This document shows positions 45,238 through 51,121 of a DNA stretch of 51,121 nt, piece after piece. A model generated the notes under the pieces. It searched no databases. It was not told the DNA's origin and saw only the letters and a program-made list of their open reading frames with translations. The number at the start of each line of letters is the position of its first letter. Positions within the stretch are counted from its first letter, which is position 1. A program made the translations under genes and the position numbers. The stretch comes from an uncultured Burkholderiales bacterium (GTDB taxonomy: Bacteria; Pseudomonadota; Gammaproteobacteria; Burkholderiales; Burkholderiaceae_C), in assembly GCA_903861115.1 (NCBI GenBank), contig CAIOTD010000093.1, positions 1-51,121 on the forward strand. Reading direction: 5' to 3'.

Positions 45238-45250
45238 TATGTCATACATA
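45238..45250. promoter_or_regulatory. Candidate FCD-regulator operator, gntR-garD divergent promoter
   Basis: TATGTCATACATA has 5-base inverted arms around CAT and the GT-N3-AC core of FadR-subfamily operators. It shares ATGT-N3-ACAT with the receptor site. It could control both garD and the regulator gene itself. Confidence 0.55.
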
Positions 45251-45383
45251 ATAGGAGTAAAAAACTCTTCATCACATCTTAATGATTATTGAAGGTGGTT
45301 TTTGTATTTTTTGCTCACAACATTGTCATTCTAAGGTTGATTAGTATGAATTGGTGTTTGCCAAGTTTCTTAAAGGATGGAAG

Positions 45384-46955
45384 ATGGGTTTTCCTAGATC
45401 AATAAAAATTCACTCGTCAGACAACGTTGCTATTGTTGCGAACTCTGGTGGATTGCAAAAGGGATCGATATTTTTACATGAGGACGCTGCATCAGGGGTG
45501 GAGTTGCAGGAGTTTGTGCCTCAAGGTCACAAGTTCGCATTAGAGGATATCAAGCAAGGAGAAGAAATCTATCGATATAACGTCAGCATTGGACTGGCTA
45601 AAAAGAATATTTCAAAAGGCGCATGGATCAATGAGGAAGTCATAGATATGCCAAAAGCAATTTCTATGTCTGATTTGCCCAAAGCAACAAGTTCCAAAAA
45701 TAAAATCGCGCCACTTGAGGATTACTTCTTTGATGGCTATCGTAATCCCGACGGTTCAGCAGGAACTCGAAACATATTAGCCATTACTACAACCGTTCAA
45801 TGCGTATCAGGTGTGGTTGACTTTGCAGTTGAGAGAATCAAATCAGAATTGCTGCCCTTATTCCCAAATGTTGATGATGTTATTGGAATAGAGCACTCCT
45901 ATGGATGTGGCGTTGCGATCGATGCGAAAAATGCAGACGTTCCTATCAGGACGTTACGCAATATTGCGCTTAATCCCAATTTTGGTGGTGAGGTGATGGT
46001 GGTGAGCCTTGGTTGTGAAAAACTTCAACCGCAGCGATTGCTTCCTAAGGGGTCTTTTCCCATCGTCAAAGAAGCCGACGGGAGTGAAAAAGCCTTGGAT
46101 GTAGTTTGTCTTCAGTCAGAGCAACACGTAGGCTTTATGTCTATGATTGACTCTATTATGAAACAAGCTCGAGCTCATCTATCGAAATTAAATTCAAGAG
46201 TTCGAGAGAAAATACCTGCAAGTGAACTCGTTGTAGGCGTTCAATGCGGGGGGTCCGATGCATTCTCTGGAGTCACCGCCAACCCAGTGGTTGGATTTGC
46301 GACTGACTTATTGATTCGTGCTGGGGCGACGGTGATGTTTTCGGAAGTTTCTGAAGTACGTGATGGTGTAGATCAATTGACGGCAAGAGCCCAAACACCA
46401 GAAATAGCTGATCAAATTGTAGAACAACTCAATTGGTTCGACGATTATCTAGGTCAAGGCAACACCGATAGAAGTGCCAACACCACGCCTGGAAATAAAG
46501 CTGGGGGGCTATCGAACATTGTAGAAAAAGCGATGGGCTCGATCATTAAATCTGGAAGTTATCCCATCAATGCTGTGCTTGCGCCCGGAGATAAAGTGAA
46601 GTCGAGAGGGTTGATCTTTGCAGCAACACCGGCTAGTGATTTCATCTGTGGAACTTTGCAATTGGCCGCTGGAATGAATATGCATGTGTTTACAACTGGG
46701 CGGGGAACGCCGTATGGACTCGCAGCAGTTCCCGTGATCAAAGTGGCTACTCGAACTGAGTTGGCCAAGCGCTGGCATGATTTGATGGACTTAAATGCTG
46801 GCGAAATTGCCGATGGCACCTCGACAATTGAGAAAAAAGGATGGGATTTATTTCATCTGATGCTTGAGATTGCAAGTGGTAAGAAAAAAAGTTGGGCTGA
46901 ACAATGGAAACTGCACAACGCACTTGTTTTGTTCAATCCTGCTCCAGTTACTTAA
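45384..46955 (+). CDS. garD: Galactarate dehydratase
   Basis: GarD dehydrates galactarate (mucate) to 5-keto-4-deoxy-D-glucarate. From the ATG at 45384 (AAAGGA upstream) the protein is 523 residues, the E. coli GarD length. The N-terminal SAF-like domain ([31 protein letters not shown]) precedes the catalytic domain with [67 protein letters not shown] and [17 protein letters not shown]. These match GarD and not altronate dehydratase UxaA, which has HTYGCSQ and other blocks. It indicates the oxidative route for galacturonate. The upstream region carries a probable operator. Confidence 0.94.
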   Translation: MGFPRSIKIHSSDNVAIVANSGGLQKGSIFLHEDAASGVELQEFVPQGHKFALEDIKQGEEIYRYNVSIGLAKKNISKGAWINEEVIDMPKAISMSDLPKATSSKNKIAPLEDYFFDGYRNPDGSAGTRNILAITTTVQCVSGVVDFAVERIKSELLPLFPNVDDVIGIEHSYGCGVAIDAKNADVPIRTLRNIALNPNFGGEVMVVSLGCEKLQPQRLLPKGSFPIVKEADGSEKALDVVCLQSEQHVGFMSMIDSIMKQARAHLSKLNSRVREKIPASELVVGVQCGGSDAFSGVTANPVVGFATDLLIRAGATVMFSEVSEVRDGVDQLTARAQTPEIADQIVEQLNWFDDYLGQGNTDRSANTTPGNKAGGLSNIVEKAMGSIIKSGSYPINAVLAPGDKVKSRGLIFAATPASDFICGTLQLAAGMNMHVFTTGRGTPYGLAAVPVIKVATRTELAKRWHDLMDLNAGEIADGTSTIEKKGWDLFHLMLEIASGKKKSWAEQWKLHNALVLFNPAPVT

Positions 46956-47051
46956 AATATAAATCCCATGAATCTACGGGTTTGTACTGATTTTTGTGGG
47001 CAATCTAAGTGGTACGATGTCTTACCATTCAGCGGCAAGATTTGACTTAAC

Positions 47052-47909
47052 ATGGAAGTTGTCAAGATTGTCAAATGGAAATTAACTAATAAGGTGAAAA
47101 TTGTGACGTTTGATTCGAATAACGGTAAATTGCGTGCTCTTTCTCAAAAGTTAAACGCATTGATGATTTTGGGTTTCGTAAGTTTGACATCATTTGCACA
47201 GACTGATTCAAATGTTACTCCCGCAGTTAGTACCAGTGCAGAACCTGTTTCAAATCCTTATGGATTAGGCGCCCTTTGGGAGACCTCAGACAGCATTACC
47301 AAGATCGTTTTGTTACTTTTGTTGATCATGAGTATGGGTTCGTGGTATGTCATTATTTCTAAGTTTTTTCAAAACCGAAAATTTCGTATTCAGTCTAACC
47401 AAACCAATGAGGAGTTCTGGAAGGGTAAGAGCATTAAAGAAGGTGCCGCTCTGTTAGACGAAGCCAGTCCATATCGGTTCATTGCAGAATCTGGTTCAAA
47501 TGCAGTAAAAAGTCACGTTGGCTTGAAAAAGAATATTCCATTGAATGATTGGTTGGAAATGAATATTCAAAGTGCTGTAGACAGAATTCAAAATCAAACC
47601 CAACACGGCCTTTCTTTTTTGGCCACTGTTGGATCAACATCTCCTTTTGTCGGTCTATTTGGAACTGTTTGGGGCATTTATCACGCGCTCACTGCGATTG
47701 GAATTTCAGGTCAGGCCTCTATTGATAAGGTGGCAGGTCCTGTTGGAGAGGCGCTGATCATGACAGCCATTGGGTTGGCCGTTGCAATTCCTGCAGTGCT
47801 TGGGTACAACTGGCTTGCAAAGGCGAACAAGGCTGTAATGGATGACGTGCGTGAGTTCAGTGAAGAGCTCAATGGTGTGTTGGTCGGCTCTTCGGGCTCA
47901 GCTGCGTAA
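47052..47909 (+). CDS. exbB: ExbB, proton-channel subunit with N-terminal leader
   Basis: This 285-residue ExbB of the longer type has a leader (ALMILGFVSLTSFAQ at ~36-50) before a periplasmic stretch and three membrane segments: ITKIVLLLLLIMSMGSWYVI (~82), FLATVGSTSPFVGLFGTVWG (~179) and EALIMTAIGLAVAIPAVLGY (~229). GLFGTVWGIYHAL is the family motif. The GTG at 47103 with AAGGTG upstream is an alternative start. It begins the set exbB-exbD-exbD-tonB. Together they couple proton motive force to outer-membrane import, most likely for the pectin receptor next to them. Confidence 0.92.
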   Translation: MEVVKIVKWKLTNKVKIVTFDSNNGKLRALSQKLNALMILGFVSLTSFAQTDSNVTPAVSTSAEPVSNPYGLGALWETSDSITKIVLLLLLIMSMGSWYVIISKFFQNRKFRIQSNQTNEEFWKGKSIKEGAALLDEASPYRFIAESGSNAVKSHVGLKKNIPLNDWLEMNIQSAVDRIQNQTQHGLSFLATVGSTSPFVGLFGTVWGIYHALTAIGISGQASIDKVAGPVGEALIMTAIGLAVAIPAVLGYNWLAKANKAVMDDVREFSEELNGVLVGSSGSAA

Positions 47910-47941
47910 AGCTATTTTCACCATTACCAGGAGCGGATTTA

Positions 47942-48361
47942 ATGGCAATGAATGTTGGTCAACAAGATGGCGAAGTGATCTCAAGCATCAATACAACTCC
48001 TTTGGTTGATGTAATGTTGGTTTTGTTGATCATTTTCTTAATTACAGTACCCGTTGTAACAACTTCTATTCCTTTGTCTCTTCCCAAAGAGCGCATTGAG
48101 TTAAGAGAGACCAAGCCAGAAAACGTCATTATCTCGGTAGATAGAAATGGTGATATTTTTTGGTATGAAGCCAAGATCAATAAAGTTGAAGCGCTGGTCG
48201 CAAAACTAAAAGTATCTGCAAAAATCAAACCTCAGCCTGAAGTTCAAATTCGTGGAGACATGGACGCACACTACGAAGGTGTAGGAAAAGTGCTGTTAGC
48301 CTGCCAAATGGCTGGAATTGTGAAAGTTGCATTTATCACAGAGCCGCCAGCATTGAATTAA
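47942..48361 (+). CDS. exbD: ExbD, first copy
   Basis: This 139-residue ExbD has one membrane helix with the proton-relay Asp (NTTPLVDVMLVLLIIFLITV, ~18-37) and a periplasmic C-terminal domain (IISVDRNGDIFW, EVQIRGDMDAHYEGV). It lies 32 bp after exbB and 42 bp before a second exbD. The two ExbD proteins are only moderately alike, so they may form a mixed complex. Confidence 0.93.
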   Translation: MAMNVGQQDGEVISSINTTPLVDVMLVLLIIFLITVPVVTTSIPLSLPKERIELRETKPENVIISVDRNGDIFWYEAKINKVEALVAKLKVSAKIKPQPEVQIRGDMDAHYEGVGKVLLACQMAGIVKVAFITEPPALN

Positions 48362-48403
48362 TGAAATTTCAAGTTGTCGCATTACCACTAATAAGTATAA
48401 GCA

Positions 48404-48835
48404 ATGAACAAGAAACGAGCTAAACGCCAACAACGCATCACAACGCCTGAAGTCATGATGGACGTCAATACGACACCATTGATTGATGTGATGTTGGTTT
48501 TATTGGTGATGTTGATCATTACCATTCCAATCCAATTGCATGCAGTTAATTTAGAAATGCCAGTTGGAGTTCCTCCAAATCAAGCAAATAAGCCTAAGAT
48601 TGTGCAAATTGATATTGATTCTAAAAATATGATTTTCTGGCAGGGATCTGTCGTTTCTTCAGAGCAATTGACTTCAAAAATGGCAGAGGCCTCTCAGATG
48701 GAGGTACAACCAGAAATTCATCTTCGACCCAATAAAGATTGCCAATATTCGATAGTCGCTAACGTTTTGTCTGCGACCAAACGTATGGGGCTAAATAAAA
48801 TAGCAGTAATAGGAAGTGAGCAGTTTGTCCAATGA
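48404..48835 (+). CDS. exbD2: ExbD, second copy (ExbD2)
   Basis: This 143-residue ExbD paralogue has a helix with Asp (NTTPLIDVMLVLLVMLIITI, ~22-41) and a basic N-terminus (MNKKRAKRQQR). Xanthomonas campestris has a tonB-exbB-exbD1-exbD2 set in which exbD2 is tied to pectate-related responses, not to iron uptake. A pectin locus with the same gene set is a suggestive parallel. The stop overlaps the tonB start by 4 bp. Confidence 0.92.
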   Translation: MNKKRAKRQQRITTPEVMMDVNTTPLIDVMLVLLVMLIITIPIQLHAVNLEMPVGVPPNQANKPKIVQIDIDSKNMIFWQGSVVSSEQLTSKMAEASQMEVQPEIHLRPNKDCQYSIVANVLSATKRMGLNKIAVIGSEQFVQ

Positions 48836-49458
48836 GTGCCCGTAGTTCCGTTCATTCTTTTCATGGCTCAAGTCATCCCTATCGTGGTTGGGTTACTGTA
48901 GCATTTGTTCATCTTTTCATTGGTTATGCTCTTATTAGTGGTATGGCGCAAAAGGGCCTGCATCTGATCAAGAAACCTCTTGAGGCCGTTGTCATTCAAG
49001 AAGTTGTTATTCCGCCGCCACCGCCACCACCTAAGAATATTGAAAAGCCACAGGAGATGCCCAAAGCACCTCCACCTCCTTTTGTACCGCCTTCAGATTC
49101 AACACCTTCTCCTCAAGCGCCAACAATAGCTGCTGTATCGGCGCCTCCTAAAGAGCCAGCGGTAATAGCACCACCACCTCCGCCAGCTACTAAAACTTTA
49201 ACGGGTCGACAAGACATTGGCGTGGTTTGCCCTACCCAAGTCGCACCAGTCATGCCTCCACGCGCCGTGAAAGACGGTATTGAAGGCGTTGTAAAAGCAC
49301 AAGTCACCATTATCAATGGAGAGATTAAAGAAGTTTCAATTTTGTCTGGAAATCGAGTTTTTCATAACAATGTGAAAGAGGCTATGATGCAATACAAGTG
49401 CAAGGCAATTGCAAATGAAGTCACAGCTATTCAAGAATTTTCTTTTAGGATTGAATAG
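48832..49458 (+). CDS. tonB: TonB, energy transducer
   Basis: This 208-residue TonB has an N-terminal anchor helix (VTVAFVHLFIGYALISGM, ~21-38), a proline-rich spacer with PPPPPPP (~60-125) spanning the periplasm, and a C-terminal receptor-binding domain (EGVVKAQVTIINGEIKEVSI, then AMMQYKC). It is coupled to exbD2. Because the set is next to a TonB-dependent receptor, it probably is dedicated to that receptor; cross-use with others cannot be excluded. Confidence 0.92.
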   Translation: MSARSSVHSFHGSSHPYRGWVTVAFVHLFIGYALISGMAQKGLHLIKKPLEAVVIQEVVIPPPPPPPKNIEKPQEMPKAPPPPFVPPSDSTPSPQAPTIAAVSAPPKEPAVIAPPPPPATKTLTGRQDIGVVCPTQVAPVMPPRAVKDGIEGVVKAQVTIINGEIKEVSILSGNRVFHNNVKEAMMQYKCKAIANEVTAIQEFSFRIE

Positions 49459-49579
49459 ATCGAACTAACATTAGCAGTTGATCGCCAGGCTAGTTCTATC
49501 TCACCTAATAGATTGAAACGGACCTTCAGAATTGAACATGAATCAAGGGACTGAGATATTGAAAAACTGTAAAGTTCTT

Positions 49580-50656
49580 CTATTCAACATCAAATAAAAA
49601 GAAAGTTTTGGATTTTAATGGCTTTTCAGGTGTGATCAATGAGCTTGGAAAATGGGAGTGATTTGGACTGTCTGGAAACTTAAAAGTCTCTAAAGCAAAG
49701 CCATCAAACTTGTCGTATGCAACTCCCTCGCCGCCGACTTCAGTTTTATTAAATCCATTTCCCGAAAAAAACTGCACGCCTGGTTCAGTTGTTTTGATGG
49801 TCATGCTCCGAGAGCTTTCAAGTTCTTTAACCTTTGCGACTACTTTAAGTTTGCCACTGTATTGAGAAATCGATAGGGTATGGTCATATTCTGGTGGATT
49901 ACCCAAAATGGAGCTAGGTTGATTTAAGAAGGTACTGATGCCTTTTGAACGCCTAAAATCTAAAGGCGTGTCCTGAACAGGTAGAACTCTGCCACTTGGA
50001 ATCTTTCGATCATTCATCTCCAAATATGCATCCGCTTTGATTTGAAAACTATGACTATTTAGACCTTTTGAGCCAGCTCCAGCCAGATTGAAAAATGCAT
50101 GATTTGTCAATGAAACATGCGTCGCTTTGTCTGTACTTGCTTCATAGTAAATTCTAAATTCGTTCTTATTCTTCATTAGCTCATAGGTTACTGATACCTT
50201 TAAATTGCCCGGATGTCCTTGGTCGCCTTGTGGGCTAAATAAAGAATAAACGGAGCCCATTGAGTGTTTTTTAACAAAGTCCTTTCTCTGCCAGACTCTG
50301 CGGTCAAACCCCTGGGGATCGCTATGAAGTGCAACACCAGTGGAGTTGGTGGGTAATTCGTAGGACTCTCCATTGAGCGTGTATTTACCGCCATCAATTC
50401 GGCCAGCGTAGCGACCCATGATTGCAGCAAACCGCCTATTTGTTCTTAGGTAACTGGAAAGGTCGGGTAAGTTGAGAACAATATTTTTAAAATGACCAGA
50501 TTTGTCCTTAATTTCAATGCCAAGGATAGTACAGCCGTAGTCAATGTAATGAACGCGTGTTCCTAAAGAATTAAATAATTTTACTTTTTCAACCGTCTCA
50601 TTTTTCAATGTCTTCCCGTAAAACGAGGTCGATAAAAATTCTTGATCATTTTTCAA
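49580..50656 (-). CDS. Aldose 1-epimerase (GalM family)
   Basis: This 358-residue mutarotase has the beta-sandwich family motifs: MGRYAGRIDGGKYTLNG, GVALHSDPQGFDRRVW (~108-123, with LHSD where LHGG is usual), TNHAFFNLAG (His ~186) and FALETFKFPDSPNH with the catalytic Glu. It interconverts anomers of a sugar. With a galacturonate pathway around it, uronate mutarotation before oxidation by a uronate dehydrogenase is plausible, but not shown. The start is a TTG at 50656, with no better in-frame codon nearby. It lies 46 bp after gudD on the same strand. Confidence 0.88.
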   Translation of the reverse strand: MKNDQEFLSTSFYGKTLKNETVEKVKLFNSLGTRVHYIDYGCTILGIEIKDKSGHFKNIVLNLPDLSSYLRTNRRFAAIMGRYAGRIDGGKYTLNGESYELPTNSTGVALHSDPQGFDRRVWQRKDFVKKHSMGSVYSLFSPQGDQGHPGNLKVSVTYELMKNKNEFRIYYEASTDKATHVSLTNHAFFNLAGAGSKGLNSHSFQIKADAYLEMNDRKIPSGRVLPVQDTPLDFRRSKGISTFLNQPSSILGNPPEYDHTLSISQYSGKLKVVAKVKELESSRSMTIKTTEPGVQFFSGNGFNKTEVGGEGVAYDKFDGFALETFKFPDSPNHSHFPSSLITPEKPLKSKTFFLFDVE

Positions 50657-50702
50657 AATTCAAACCTTAAATGATGAATTCGTGAACATGCCCGGGCTTA
50701 AC

Positions 50703-51121
50703 TTATCGCATCATGGAGGGTTTTTTTGGATTGAAAGTCCATCCATTAATTAAAAATTGCATAGCTAAAGAGTCGTCTCTTGAATTAAGTCCTTCTTTAA
50801 GGTAGAGATTATGTGCTTCAGACAGTGCATCTTCATCAAGTTCTATACCCAGCCCTGGTCTGCAAGGCAGTTCAATATATCCATTTTTAATTTGATATGG
50901 GTTTTTAGTAAGCTCTTGACCTTCTTGCCAAATCCAGTGCGTGTCAATTGCAGTTACCTTTCCTGGTGCTGCCGCGGCACAGTGCGTGAACATGGCCAAT
51001 GAAATATCAAAATGGTTGTTTGAGTGAGATCCCCAAGTAAGGTCATACATTTGGCATAATTGAGCAACTCGGACAGAACCTTGTAAAGTCCAAAAATGTG
51101 GATCTGCAAGAGGAATATCAA
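50703..51121 (-). CDS. gudD: Glucarate dehydratase, C-terminal part (cut by window edge)
   Basis: The frame is open to the right edge, giving the last ~139 residues. [54 protein letters not shown] and the C-terminal [12 protein letters not shown] match the enolase-superfamily glucarate dehydratase GudD almost word for word. The His in SNNHFD is the catalytic base of this family. The product, 5-keto-4-deoxy-D-glucarate, is the same as that of GarD, so the locus handles both galactarate and glucarate. The N-terminal ~310 residues lie outside the window. Confidence 0.93.
   Translation of the reverse strand, partial: DIPLADPHFWTLQGSVRVAQLCQMYDLTWGSHSNNHFDISLAMFTHCAAAAPGKVTAIDTHWIWQEGQELTKNPYQIKNGYIELPCRPGLGIELDEDALSEAHNLYLKEGLNSRDDSLAMQFLINGWTFNPKKPSMMR

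Noticed and set aside
45384-46955. Altronate dehydratase uxaA
   Set aside because: The whole sequence, including [11 protein letters not shown] and TPASDF, and the 523-residue length match GarD rather than UxaA.
47010-47027. Inverted repeat TGGTA-N8-TACCA before exbB
   Set aside because: Only five-base arms with mismatches on both sides; too weak to call a site by itself. The overlapping ATGTCTTACCA is mentioned only as a weak operator match.

Overview
The window looks like a chromosome segment of a betaproteobacterium of the order Burkholderiales, probably Comamonadaceae or close. This is inferred from gene content and order: exbB-exbD-lpxK-Trm112-kdsB-adk, clpS-clpA, and yebC-purD-nadD-rsfS-rlmH-maf-rng. 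The first ~33.7 kb has moderately high GC (roughly 55% by eye) and frequent GTG/TTG starts. From ~33.7 kb to the right edge the DNA is visibly AT-richer (roughly 40% by eye) with different codon use, which suggests a laterally acquired block. No integrase, tRNA, rRNA, insertion sequence or CRISPR array was seen.

Layout of the left part. 0-2.6 kb holds two secreted proteins of unknown role (one cut by the edge, with a Lys/Glu/His/Gly repeat) and a lipoprotein with FG-GAP-like calcium motifs. 2.7-8.0 kb is a minus-strand acyl-CoA cluster (3-hydroxyacyl-CoA dehydrogenase, enoyl-CoA hydratase, ACAD10-like phosphotransferase, YfcG-like glutathione transferase) behind a Bug-type solute-binding protein. 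8.3-11.7 kb holds a D-2-hydroxyacid dehydrogenase, a small unknown protein, lexA with two SOS boxes, and a divergent asparaginase. 11.8-16.0 kb is the adk/kdsB/Trm112/lpxK/exbD/exbB block. 16.2-31 kb is housekeeping: xseA, sodB, a DUF192 protein, icd, clpS-clpA, yebC, purD, an acyltransferase, nadD, rsfS, rlmH, maf and rng. A decayed 3' end of hemF appears to lie just before nadD. 31.0-34.3 kb holds a polysaccharide deacetylase and two glycosyltransferases, and the last of these straddles the composition change.

The AT-rich block (34.3 kb to the right edge) is a pectin-utilisation locus. A four-gene minus-strand operon encodes two Tat-type GH28 polygalacturonases, a fused GH28-CE8 polygalacturonase/pectin methylesterase and a CE12-type acetylesterase. 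Next come a TonB-dependent receptor with its own terminator, a GntR/FCD regulator, divergent garD (galactarate dehydratase), a complete exbB-exbD-exbD-tonB energiser, an aldose 1-epimerase and the end of gudD (glucarate dehydratase). Together they suggest this route: pectin is de-esterified and cut outside the cytoplasm, oligogalacturonates enter through the receptor powered by the local TonB complex, and galacturonate is oxidised to galactarate and dehydrated by GarD. The uronate dehydrogenase, the inner-membrane transporter and the later steps are not in the window and may lie to the right. A palindromic motif of the form ATGT-N3-ACAT occurs in front of both the regulator/garD pair and the receptor, and is the likely operator of the GntR/FCD protein.
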